This document shows positions 33,289 to 42,571 of a DNA stretch of 64,000 nt, piece by piece. Each line of letters opens with the position of its first letter. Position 1 is the stretch's first letter. The position numbers and the translations under genes are program-made. Below the pieces are notes generated by a model. It was not told the DNA's origin and ran no database searches. It worked only from the letters and a program-made list of their open reading frames with translations. Source of the DNA: Marihabitans asiaticum (GTDB taxonomy: Bacteria; Actinomycetota; Actinomycetes; Actinomycetales; Dermatophilaceae); contig NZ_VIUW01000002.1 in assembly GCF_007828725.1 (NCBI RefSeq), forward strand, positions 310,001 to 374,000, read 5' to 3'.

Positions 33289-34347
33289 TCAGGCGTTGGC
33301 CGCCTCGGTGGTCCCGGCGCCTCGGCGCCGGATCGCAGGCTCTCCCCCGCGGCGCTCCCCGGGCACCTCGTCGGCGCCGAGGATGGTGAAGCCGCCGTCG
33401 GCGAGCAGGGCGAGGTCGTCCTGGGCGGCCTGCCCCTCGGAGGTGAGGTAGTCGCCGAGGAAGATCGAGTTCGCCAGGTGCAGGCCGAGGGTCTGCAGGC
33501 TGCGCAGGTGCATCTCCCGCCCGGCCGCGATGCGGATCTCCCGCTGCGGTGCCAGCACCCGCGCGGTAGCGAGGATCCGTAGGCAGCGCAGCGGGGTGAG
33601 CTCCCAGGTCTGCTGCTTGGGGGTGCCGTCGAAGGGCATGAGGAAGTTCACCGGGATCGACTCCGAGCCCAGGTCACGCAGGGCGAGGAGAGCCTCGACG
33701 AGCTGCTCGTCGCTCTCGCCGAGGCCGGCGATGAGCCCGCTGCAGGCGGAGAGCCCGGCGCCCTGCGCCGTGGCCACGGTCGCGACCCGGTCGGCGTAGG
33801 TGTGCGTCGAGACGATCGAGTCGTGGTGGGACTCGGCGGTGTTGATGTTGTGGTTGTAGGCGTCCACCCCGGCCGCGCGCAGCCGCTCGGCCTGGCCCTC
33901 CTTCAGCAGCCCGAGGCAGGCGCACACCTCGACCTGCGGGTGCTCCTCCTTGATCGCACCCACCATGCCGGCGACCCGCTCGACGTCCCGGTCGGTGGGC
34001 CCACGTCCGCTGGCGACCATGCACACGCGGGTGGCGCCACCGTCGAGACCGGCGCGCGCCTGCTCGAGGGCTTCGTCGGCCTTCAGCCAGGTGTAGCGCA
34101 GGATCTGGCTGCTCGACCCGAGCGCCTGGGAACAATAGCCGCAGTCCTCGGGACAGAGCCCTGACTTGAGGTTGACGAGGTAGTTGACCTTGACAGTCAT
34201 CCCGAAGTAGGCGCGGCGCAGCCGGGCGACGGCGGAGACGAGATCGAGGGTGTCCTCGTCGCTGGTGCGCAGGACGGCGAGTGCCTCTGCCTCGGTGGTG
34301 CGGTGGCCGCCGAGGATCGCCTAGACGAGGTGGTCGTGCTCGGTCAT
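33289..34347 (-). pseudogene. bioB: Biotin synthase interrupted by an in-frame amber codon
   Basis: From ATG 34347, preceded by a good GGGAGAG site, the frame reads MTEHDHLV, then TAG (34323-34321), then [20 protein letters not shown]...RRAYFG and the full radical-SAM body with CPEDCGYC (CxxxCxxC), YNHNINT and RIAAGRE. Residues on both sides of TAG fit BioB; the usual residue there is Glu (GAG), so one G-to-T change explains it. The only later ATG (34200) would remove about 50 residues and leave 16 before the FeS cysteines; no GTG or TTG lies between. Last gene of the bioYMN-bioB operon. Likely non-functional unless the base is a sequencing error. Confidence 0.8.
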
Positions 34348-34371
34348 GGTGCTCTCCCTGCTGTGGGGTGG

Positions 34372-35001
34372 TCAGGTCTCGCGGTGGTCTCGGTCGTCCC
34401 CGACGCCTCGGGCGTGCAGCGCCTCGCCGGTCGCTTGCGCATCGGCGACGACCCGAAGGACGAAGGGGGTGAGTCGGGCTCTCGGGTCACGCTCGAGGCC
34501 GCGGGCGCGGGCGGCGTCACGGGTCTCCTCGGCGAGCCCGAGCGTGGCGGGGATGGTCCGCAGCACGAGGGAGAAGGCGAGACCGACCCGCTCCGGGTCG
34601 ACGCCGAGGGGGCGAAGGGGGCGCGCTACCGACGTGATCGTGTCGAGGATCGCGTCGACGGGGGTGGTCGTGGTGACGACGGTGGCGAGCAGCACGAGGG
34701 CGACGAGGTCGCCGACGGTCGCCACGGCCCGGGGCCAGCCGGCCTGCCAGGTGAGCCACCCCCCGAGAACGATCGCGAGCAGCGCCAGGCCGCGCAGCGA
34801 GCGCGCGAGGGAGCGCAGCGGCATGCGCGAGAGCACCGCGAGGAGGAGCGCCACCGCCACTCCGGCGAGCGCCGAGCGCCATCCGGTGAGCAGGGTGAGG
34901 ACCAGCCCGGCGAGGAGGAGGGCGGTGAGCTTGGCGCCGGAGGGGAGTCGATGCAGGAGGGTCGTGCCCGGCCGGTAGGCGCCGAGGAGGGTTCGGCTCA
35001 C
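34372..35001 (-). CDS. bioN: ECF transporter T component for biotin
   Basis: A 209-residue membrane protein with about five TM helices and two Ala-Arg-Gly coupling motifs (AARARGLER and ALHARGVGD) that dock on the ATPase. GTG 35001 overlaps the bioM stop (GTGA) and begins VSRTLLGAYRPG. It transmits ATPase movement to BioY. Confidence 0.88.
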   Translation of the reverse strand: MSRTLLGAYRPGTTLLHRLPSGAKLTALLLAGLVLTLLTGWRSALAGVAVALLLAVLSRMPLRSLARSLRGLALLAIVLGGWLTWQAGWPRAVATVGDLVALVLLATVVTTTTPVDAILDTITSVARPLRPLGVDPERVGLAFSLVLRTIPATLGLAEETRDAARARGLERDPRARLTPFVLRVVADAQATGEALHARGVGDDRDHRET

Positions 35002-35687
35002 GCGATGCTCCGGTAGTGCTCGACGACCTCGGCCGCGGACCCGTCGGCGGCGACGCGACCCCCGACGACGAGCAGGGCTCGCTCGCACCGAGTGGCGAGC
35101 TCGAGGTCGTGGGTCACGAGGAGGAGCTGCTGGTCCAGCCCGAGGAGCAGGTCACCGACCCGGCGAGCGTTGCCGAGGTCGAGCAGGGTGGTGGGCTCGT
35201 CGGCGACGAGCACGTCGGGGTCGGTCGCGAGGACCCCGGCGAGCGCGAGCAGCTGGGCCTGCCCCCCGGAGAGGGCGTGGACGCTGCGGTCCTCGAGGCC
35301 CTCCAGGCCGAAGCGGGCGAGGACCTTGCGGGCGGCCTCCCTTCGCTCCCCCGGGTCGCGGTGGCTGCGGCGAAGGGAGAGCGCCACGTCCTCCCCCGCA
35401 GTCGGCATGACGAGCTGGGCCTTGGGGTCGGTGAAGGAGAAGGCGACCCGGCGGCGCACCTCGCGACCCTCACGCGCGACGTCGAGCCCGTCGACGCGGA
35501 CCGTGCCGCTCGTCGCGGTGACGAGACCGTTGACGAGGCGGGCGAGGGTCGACTTGCCTGCGCCGTTGGGGCCGATGAGGGCGATCCTTCCCTCGGTGAG
35601 GGTCAGGTCCGTCTCGTCGAGCGCGAGCAGGTCGCCGTCGGCGGTCTCGCGGCGGACCGTGACCCGGTCGAGCTCGATCCTCGCCAT
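34998..35687 (-). CDS. bioM: ECF transporter ATPase for biotin
   Basis: A 229-residue ABC ATPase: Walker A GPNGAGKST, Q-loop region FSFTDPKAQLVMPT typical of ECF ATPases, signature LSGGQAQLLAL, Walker B VLVADEPTTLLD and switch THD. Lies 15 bp after bioY and overlaps bioN. Confidence 0.92.
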   Translation of the reverse strand: MARIELDRVTVRRETADGDLLALDETDLTLTEGRIALIGPNGAGKSTLARLVNGLVTATSGTVRVDGLDVAREGREVRRRVAFSFTDPKAQLVMPTAGEDVALSLRRSHRDPGERREAARKVLARFGLEGLEDRSVHALSGGQAQLLALAGVLATDPDVLVADEPTTLLDLGNARRVGDLLLGLDQQLLLVTHDLELATRCERALLVVGGRVAADGSAAEVVEHYRSIA

Positions 35688-35702
35688 GAGCTGGTGCGGC
35701 GC

Positions 35703-36293
35703 TCAGGCGGCGCGGCGGCGTAGCAACCAGGGGAAGGCGCGGTGCACGGCAGCGGCGACCACAGCTGTCGCGGCGAGCTTGATGAGGTCGCCGATCCAGA
35801 ACGCGCCGTCCACGGTCGCGGCGGCCGCCCAGTCCAGATCCGCGCGCAGGTGCAGCCCGACGATGCCCAGGACGTGGATCACCAGGACCGCGAGGAGCCC
35901 GCCGGCGAAGAGGGCGACCGGGTTGCTGACCTGACCGCGCCGGGCGAGCAGCTCGGCGACGACACCCATGATCGCGACACCGACGACGAAGCCGACGAGG
36001 TAGCCCGAGGTCGGCCCGGCGAGCACCGCGAGGCCCGACTTGCCGTTGGCGAAGACCGGAAGGCCGGCCGCGCCGAGGGCGAGCCAGAGGAGAATCGCGA
36101 GAACGCCCCGGCGGGCGCCGAGGACAGCCCCGGCGAGGAGGACGCCGAAGGTCTGCAGCGTGATCGGGGCGAAGGTCGAGACGTTGATCGCCGGCAGGAT
36201 CGAGCAGACCGCAGCCAGTGCCGCGAAGGCGGACACCAGCGCCAGGTCGACGGCGGCGGAGGTGCGAGCCGGTGCGGAGGTGGTCGAAGTCAT
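35703..36293 (-). CDS. bioY: Biotin transporter substrate-binding subunit
   Basis: A 196-residue protein with six TM helices and the BioY hallmarks FAPITLQTFGVLLAGAVLG and LAGPTSGYLVGF. It binds biotin in the membrane and can form the BioYMN importer with the next two genes. First gene of the operon; two BioQ-type boxes and a GATAAT -10 lie upstream. Confidence 0.94.
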   Translation of the reverse strand: MTSTTSAPARTSAAVDLALVSAFAALAAVCSILPAINVSTFAPITLQTFGVLLAGAVLGARRGVLAILLWLALGAAGLPVFANGKSGLAVLAGPTSGYLVGFVVGVAIMGVVAELLARRGQVSNPVALFAGGLLAVLVIHVLGIVGLHLRADLDWAAAATVDGAFWIGDLIKLAATAVVAAAVHRAFPWLLRRRAA

Positions 36294-36316
36294 CGGGGGT
36301 GGTCCTGTCCTCTTGC

Positions 36317-36329
36317 TGAACGGCGTTCA
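36317..36329. promoter_or_regulatory. BioQ-type operator 1
   Basis: TGAACGGCGTTCA is a perfect palindrome (TGAAC-N3-GTTCA), matching the biotin-repressor box form I recall for BioQ of corynebacteria and mycobacteria. It lies 24 bp upstream of the bioY ATG. Confidence 0.8.
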
Positions 36330-36336
36330 GGTGCGG

Positions 36337-36349
36337 TGAACGGCGTTCA
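36337..36349. promoter_or_regulatory. BioQ-type operator 2
   Basis: Identical 13-mer to operator 1, with starts exactly 20 bp apart (two helical turns), so two TetR dimers could bind the same face. On the minus strand it sits just downstream of GATAAT, so occupancy should block bioY transcription. Confidence 0.8.
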
Positions 36350-36350
36350 A

Positions 36351-36356
36351 ATTATC
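36351..36356 (-). promoter_or_regulatory. -10 element GATAAT of the bioYMN operon
   Basis: Minus-strand GATAAT is the most AT-rich hexamer of the locus and lies immediately upstream of the two operator palindromes. No clear -35 is seen. The same sequence may also serve the divergent bioQ promoter. Confidence 0.5.
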
Positions 36357-36425
36357 ATGGTGGTCGACCTGCGAAGGCCGCCCACGGCCTGAGCCTCAAG
36401 ACCGCCCGCCGACCCAGGAGCCACC

Positions 36426-36986
36426 ATCCCCAGCCGTCGACACCCCCTTCGCCGTGAGGATCTCGTCGCGACCGCGCTGGACCTGCTCGAGCGGGTCGGC
36501 CTGCCCGACCTGACCATGCGGGCCCTCGGGGCCGAGCTCGGGGTGCAGCAGTCCGCGCTCTACCACCACGTCGCGAGCAAGCAGGAGCTGCTCGGCCTCG
36601 TCGCCGACGCGATCCTCGAGCGGGCCCCGCGTCGGCCCGCCCGCGCCGACGCGAGCTGGCAGACCAGGGTGCGTCGTCGGTGCGAGGACGTCCGGGCCGC
36701 GGTGCTGGCCTACCCGGACGGGGCGGACCTCGTGCTGAGCATGTGGGCCTTCGGGCTCGGGGGCGGCGCTCCCGAGGACGAGCTACGCGCGCTGCTGCTC
36801 GAAGCCGGTCTCGAGGAGCCAGCCGCATCGACCGCGTCCCGGACCCTGCTCCACTTCGTCTACGGCCACGCCTACGCCCAGCAGGCGCACGACCACGCGG
36901 CGCGTCTCGGCGCGGTCGTCGACCACTCCCCCGACGACTTCGGCGCCGGGCTGGCGCTCGTCGTCGCCGGCATCGCGTCGCGCTGA
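36426..36986 (+). CDS. bioQ: TetR-family biotin repressor, apparent ATC start
   Basis: A 186-residue TetR regulator if it starts at ATC 36426: IPSRRHPLRREDLVATALDLLERVGLPDLTMRALGAELGVQQSALYHHVASKQELL is a complete HTH domain, and AGGAG (36416-36420) lies 5 bp before the ATC. No ATG, GTG or TTG is in frame between the TGA at 36390-36392 and ATG 36516; starting at 36516 would delete the first HTH helix. Either a rare ATC start is used or an ATG start has mutated. It is divergent from bioY with shared operators, so autoregulation is expected. The name rests on context and operator form. Confidence 0.75.
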   Translation: MPSRRHPLRREDLVATALDLLERVGLPDLTMRALGAELGVQQSALYHHVASKQELLGLVADAILERAPRRPARADASWQTRVRRRCEDVRAAVLAYPDGADLVLSMWAFGLGGGAPEDELRALLLEAGLEEPAASTASRTLLHFVYGHAYAQQAHDHAARLGAVVDHSPDDFGAGLALVVAGIASR

Positions 36987-37002
36987 CGCAGACCCGCTCG
37001 AC

Positions 37003-37938
37003 TCAGACCCGCTCGGGCACCAGGCCCCGGCCCTCTGCCTCCCGGCGCAGGCGGGCGCAGGCGTCATCATCGGCCGTGGCGAAGAAGTCCCCCACGACAT
37101 CCTCGAGGTGCCCGAGGTCCTTCGCGGCGAAGAGGATCGGCTGGTACTGCGTGATGTCGTAGTTCAACGTCCCCATGTCGGCGAGGTCTAGGTCGCGGAT
37201 CTCCATCTCGCGGAACTCATCCATCTCACCGAAGCTGGAGAGGATCCCCGCACCGTATGCCTTGAGCTCGCGCGCGCCGACCGGGCCGGCCTCGTAGATC
37301 ACGCCGAACTCCATGGAGAACCAGAACACGTCGGCGACGAGCTTGGCCGCCTCCTCGCTCTCCATCCGCGTCAGGGCCTGCCCCGCCGCCTCGGTGATCC
37401 GGGCGAAGCGCTCGCTCGCCAGCCCGTTCCCGTGGCCGATGACCTCGTGGATGATGTCCGGCTCGGGCGTGTAGAGCGGCTGGCTTGCATGCCTGAGGTA
37501 CTGGGTCGAGCTGAAGGTGCGCTGGCCCAGGTCGCCGTAGAACTCGCGAAGGGGGACCAGGCCCGGTGCGGCGATGTAGGTCCAGCCGGTGAGCGGCTCG
37601 AGCCGCTCGGTCACCTCGTGCAGCTGCGGCACGTGATCGGTCGGCAGGTCGAGCCGGTCCTTGGCGGCGAGGAACTCGGAGTGGGCGTAGCGCAGGTGCT
37701 TCGGCGCGAGCTCGCGGCAGACCTCGGCCCAGACCGCGTGCTCGGTGTCGGTGTACTCGATCGTCGGCAGGGGCGCTCCCCCCGCGCGGTCCCACCGCAG
37801 GGCCGCGCCGGCGATCTCGCCACGGCGCCGCAGATAGTGCGCATCGTCCTTGCCGGGGTGGGTGTCGGCGAGGTGGACCTGAACGGTCCCGTCCTCGTGC
37901 TCGGTCACCGGCGAGTAGAGCTGGCCGTCCTCGAACAT
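37003..37938 (-). CDS. phhA: Phenylalanine 4-monooxygenase
   Basis: A 311-residue monomeric pterin-dependent aromatic amino acid hydroxylase that converts phenylalanine to tyrosine. The non-haem iron ligands are visible in DIIHEVIGHGNG (two His) and FWFSMEFGV (Glu). ATG 37938 follows GGGAGG; longer frames upstream are not protein-like. No pterin carbinolamine dehydratase is adjacent. Confidence 0.92.
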   Translation of the reverse strand: MFEDGQLYSPVTEHEDGTVQVHLADTHPGKDDAHYLRRRGEIAGAALRWDRAGGAPLPTIEYTDTEHAVWAEVCRELAPKHLRYAHSEFLAAKDRLDLPTDHVPQLHEVTERLEPLTGWTYIAAPGLVPLREFYGDLGQRTFSSTQYLRHASQPLYTPEPDIIHEVIGHGNGLASERFARITEAAGQALTRMESEEAAKLVADVFWFSMEFGVIYEAGPVGARELKAYGAGILSSFGEMDEFREMEIRDLDLADMGTLNYDITQYQPILFAAKDLGHLEDVVGDFFATADDDACARLRREAEGRGLVPERV

Positions 37939-38251
37939 GGTGCGCCTCCCTGGCGCGGCCGACGTCGTCGTCGACCGCTGTTGGATCCTCTTACCGTGGC
38001 AGCGCTGGACGACGAGTGCACCTGATGGCTGCACTGGTGGACAGAATGACCACTGCTGACCAGTCGTCGTGCGATATCCGCTGTGCCGCTGTGCAGATTG
38101 ACCATCACGACCGCTGGTCGCCGCCGGGCCGCCGCCCGGCGAGCGTGCGCTCGCAGAGGTTGTCGCCCGGCCCGAGCCAAGGCAGGCTGCGGTGACGAAG
38201 TGCAGTGACGAAGCATGCCGCGCACAGCGCGGACTCATCGAGGAGGACCAC
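37939..38251. other. 313-bp divergent control region, phhA / acs
   Basis: No gene seen. It must hold both promoters. A 13-bp tandem repeat with core GTGACGAAG occurs at 38192-38200 and 38205-38213, shortly before the acs ribosome binding site (GAGGAGG, 38240-38246). I cannot assign a -10 for either gene with confidence. Confidence 0.5.
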
Positions 38252-40198
<1,947 letters not shown>

Positions 40199-40215
40199 AC
40201 CCGAGCTCTCCTCGG

Positions 40216-40264
40216 CAGACAACGATCCGCCCGCGAACGTTCGCGGGCGGATCGTCGTTGTCTG
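40216..40264 (+). terminator. acs terminator
   Basis: A 32-bp perfect palindrome (40223-40254, centre GAACGTTC) is extended by CAGACAAC/GTTGTCTG arms with a three-base bulge. It starts 17 bp after the acs stop and lies before the convergent small gene. Confidence 0.85.
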
Positions 40265-40281
40265 GCGTCGAATCGTGCCGC

Positions 40282-40473
40282 TCAGCCGGGATCGACGGCG
40301 TCCGCCTCGGGACCGTGCGGAGCCTCGGACTCGTCCGCGTGCGCCTCGTAGGCGGTCGTCGCCTCGGTCGGGGCGTCCGGGTCGGCGTTGTCCGGCGCCG
40401 GCGGCTGCGGCGGGGCCGACTCGTCGGCGTGCTCGCTGTATGACGTCTCGTGCTTCTCGGGTCGGTCGCTCAT
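40282..40473 (-). CDS. Small acidic protein with an internal repeat
   Basis: A 63-residue protein starting MSDRPEKHETSY at ATG 40473, with AAGGAGG at 40478-40484. It is rich in Glu, Asp, Ala and Pro with no hydrophobic core, so probably disordered. Two copies of a Y-x-x-HADESxxP unit (YSEHADESAPP and YEAHADESEAP) suggest an internal duplication. Function unknown. Confidence 0.6.
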   Translation of the reverse strand: MSDRPEKHETSYSEHADESAPPQPPAPDNADPDAPTEATTAYEAHADESEAPHGPEADAVDPG

Positions 40474-40704
40474 CGTGCCTCCTTGCGTGCCGGGCACCCT
40501 GCCCGTCGGCCCAGTATTCGCAGTTCAGCGCGGTGCGGGCAAGACCCGTTCCGCCGGGACGACCGTCGTCCGGCTCGCCGGATCGCCTCCAGAGCAGCCC
40601 ACCGGTGAGCACGAAGGGGTGAGCCGGCCAAGCCTTCGTGAACACTCCACCAACCACCCTGCTCGGGTGACGGATCACCCCCTTCGCCCCAGGACGATGG
40701 AGCC

Positions 40705-41523
40705 ATGAGCCGCTCGGCCCCTCGGTACGGCGACGAGACGACACCGCTGGCGATCGCGCACCGCGGCGGTGCCGCGATGGCACCCGAGAACACCCTCGCG
40801 GCGTTCCGCCGGTCGCTCGACCTCGGACTGCGCTACCTCGAGACGGACGTGCGGATCACGTCCGACGGCGAGCTCATGTGCTTCCACGACGAGCGGCTGG
40901 AGCGGTGCACCACCGGCTCGGGCACGATCCTGGAGCGCAGTCGCCGAGAGCTCGAGCGGGTGCTCGTCACCGGCCCGGACGGTCAGCTCGACCCGATCCC
41001 CTCCCTGGAGGACGCCCTCACCGCCTTCCCCACCGCCCGGTTCACCGTCGACCTCAAGGACCGAGCCGCGATCGCCCCGATGGCCCGGCTGCTCCAGCGC
41101 CCCGACTTCGCCCGTCGGGTCTGCGTCGCCGGGGCGCCGGACGGCTGGCTCGAGCTGCTCCGCTCTCAGGCACCGCAGGTGCGCACCGCCCTGGGCTGGA
41201 GGTCGCTGACGACGCTGATCTCCGCCAGCCGGACCGGCGTCCCGGTCCCGTCACGTCTGGTGCAAGGCCGCTTCGCCCACGTCCCGCTGCACCTCGGTGG
41301 GGTGCCCATCCACTCCGCGGCGCTGGTCCGGCGCGCGCGGCGGCTGGGGGTCAGGGTCGTCGTCTGGACCGTCGACGACCCGTCCCAGATGCACGCCCTG
41401 CTCGACATGGGCGTCGACGGCCTCATCACGGATCGGCCGGACATCCTGCGCGAGGTAATGATCGCGCGCGGCAGCTGGCGAGCCATGGCGCCCGAGCGCG
41501 CCGAGCCCAGCTCAGCGCGGTGA
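40705..41523 (+). CDS. Glycerophosphodiester phosphodiesterase
   Basis: A 272-residue GDPD-family enzyme that hydrolyses glycerophosphodiesters to glycerol-3-phosphate and an alcohol. Active-site motifs are AHRGG, PENTLAAFRRSLDLGLRYLETDVRIT, and HDERLERCTTG; the C-terminal VWTVDDPSQMHALLDMGVDGLITDRPD is typical. No signal peptide, so cytoplasmic (UgpQ-like). The last 12 bp overlap the convergent mrpG gene. Confidence 0.92.
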   Translation: MSRSAPRYGDETTPLAIAHRGGAAMAPENTLAAFRRSLDLGLRYLETDVRITSDGELMCFHDERLERCTTGSGTILERSRRELERVLVTGPDGQLDPIPSLEDALTAFPTARFTVDLKDRAAIAPMARLLQRPDFARRVCVAGAPDGWLELLRSQAPQVRTALGWRSLTTLISASRTGVPVPSRLVQGRFAHVPLHLGGVPIHSAALVRRARRLGVRVVVWTVDDPSQMHALLDMGVDGLITDRPDILREVMIARGSWRAMAPERAEPSSAR

Positions 41524-41958
41524 CGGCGGCTCGTCCAGCAGGTCGTTGGGCGAGGTCGCGGGGTCCATCTCGGCACCGGACATGATCGCCGCGCGGGCCA
41601 GCACGTTGCTCGCGACCGAGGAGACGATGAGCAGCGCCCCGAGCGTGATCGCGACCTTGACCACGTCGATCCACGAGAAGGCGTGCACGGTGAGGTTGTG
41701 CAGCCAGGCCCCGATGACGATCCACGGGATGCCGACCCCGGTGGCCGGGCCCAGTGCGTTGACCCGGCTCAGGGCGTCGCCGACGCGGTGCATGGCGATC
41801 GCGCTGAGCAGCACCCATACCGCCCCGAGGAGCACGAGGACGGCCGCCACCGCGGTGACGACCACGGCAGCCGCACCCTCGAGAGCCGGCTCGGCCGCCT
41901 CAGGCGTGATCGGGCCAGCTACGGGCAGGGCCGCGACGAGATGGACGAGCGTGGTCAT
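41512..41958 (-). CDS. mrpG: Na+/H+ antiporter subunit G
   Basis: A 148-residue protein with three TM helices and the MrpG core (LLGAVWVLLSAIAMHRVGDALSRVNALGPATGVG), with a longer N-terminus and an Asp/Glu/Pro C-tail. Last gene of the Mrp operon. Confidence 0.88.
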   Translation of the reverse strand: MTTLVHLVAALPVAGPITPEAAEPALEGAAAVVVTAVAAVLVLLGAVWVLLSAIAMHRVGDALSRVNALGPATGVGIPWIVIGAWLHNLTVHAFSWIDVVKVAITLGALLIVSSVASNVLARAAIMSGAEMDPATSPNDLLDEPPSPR

Positions 41959-42215
41959 CGGCGCCCCCTGGTGATGATCCGGGCGAGAGCGACCGTCGCC
42001 AGCACCCCGAGCAGCGAGGCGAGCATGACGGCGTCGACCACCGCGGCCGACTCCCTCTCGATGCTCACCAGCACGAGCATCGCCACCCCGGAGAAGAAGA
42101 TGAGGTCACCGACGACGGCTGCGCTGGCGGCGTCGGAGGCAGACCGGATCTGCCACAGCGAGGTCACCACCGCCGCGCCGAGCACGCCGATGGCCAGCCA
42201 CACGACGACGGTCAC
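41955..42215 (-). CDS. mrpF: Na+/H+ antiporter subunit F
   Basis: An 86-residue protein with three TM helices (MrpF/PhaF fold; RSASDAASAAVVGDLIFFSGVAMLVL is the core). Overlaps mrpE and mrpG by 4 bp each. Confidence 0.88.
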   Translation of the reverse strand: MTVVVWLAIGVLGAAVVTSLWQIRSASDAASAAVVGDLIFFSGVAMLVLVSIERESAAVVDAVMLASLLGVLATVALARIITRGRR

Positions 42216-42571
42216 GACTGCTCCCCCTTCGCCGTGGCGCCTCGGGTCGCCAGCAGCAACCGCGCCTCCATCTCCCGAAGGTCCGCGACCACGGCGTCGA
42301 CGTCACGCGCGTACAGGCAGTGGACGAAGAGGGTGGTCGGCGAGTCGCCCTCGGCCGCGGCCGTGCCGCAGACAAGGGTGCCGGGGGTGATGGTGATCGA
42401 GGACGCCAGCACCGAGATCTCCAGGTCGGAATGGCAGCGAAGCGGCAGCTCGACCACGGCCGGGGACACCGCAAGGCCCGGGGTGACGATGTCCCGACCC
42501 AGGACGAACGCCCCCTTGAGCAGCTCGAGAAGGACGTAGAGGGCGTAGCGGACCGCGTAGAGAGCCTTCAT
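42212..42571 (-). CDS. mrpE: Na+/H+ antiporter subunit E
   Basis: A 119-residue protein. Core: LLKGAFVLGRDIVTPGLAVSPAVVELPLR...SITITPGTLV. Shorter than usual (about 160) because the N-terminal TM part is reduced to one segment. ATG 42571 overlaps the mrpD stop. Confidence 0.87.
   Translation of the reverse strand: MKALYAVRYALYVLLELLKGAFVLGRDIVTPGLAVSPAVVELPLRCHSDLEISVLASSITITPGTLVCGTAAAEGDSPTTLFVHCLYARDVDAVVADLREMEARLLLATRGATAKGEQS

Noticed and set aside
34321-34323. Amber codon in bioB read as pyrrolysine or by suppression
   Set aside because: Nothing in the window supports recoding, and the position is outside the active site; mutation or error is simpler.
36357-36392. ATG 36357 as the bioQ start
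   Set aside because: It is in frame but meets TGA at 36390-36392 after 11 codons, so it cannot be the start of the TetR protein.
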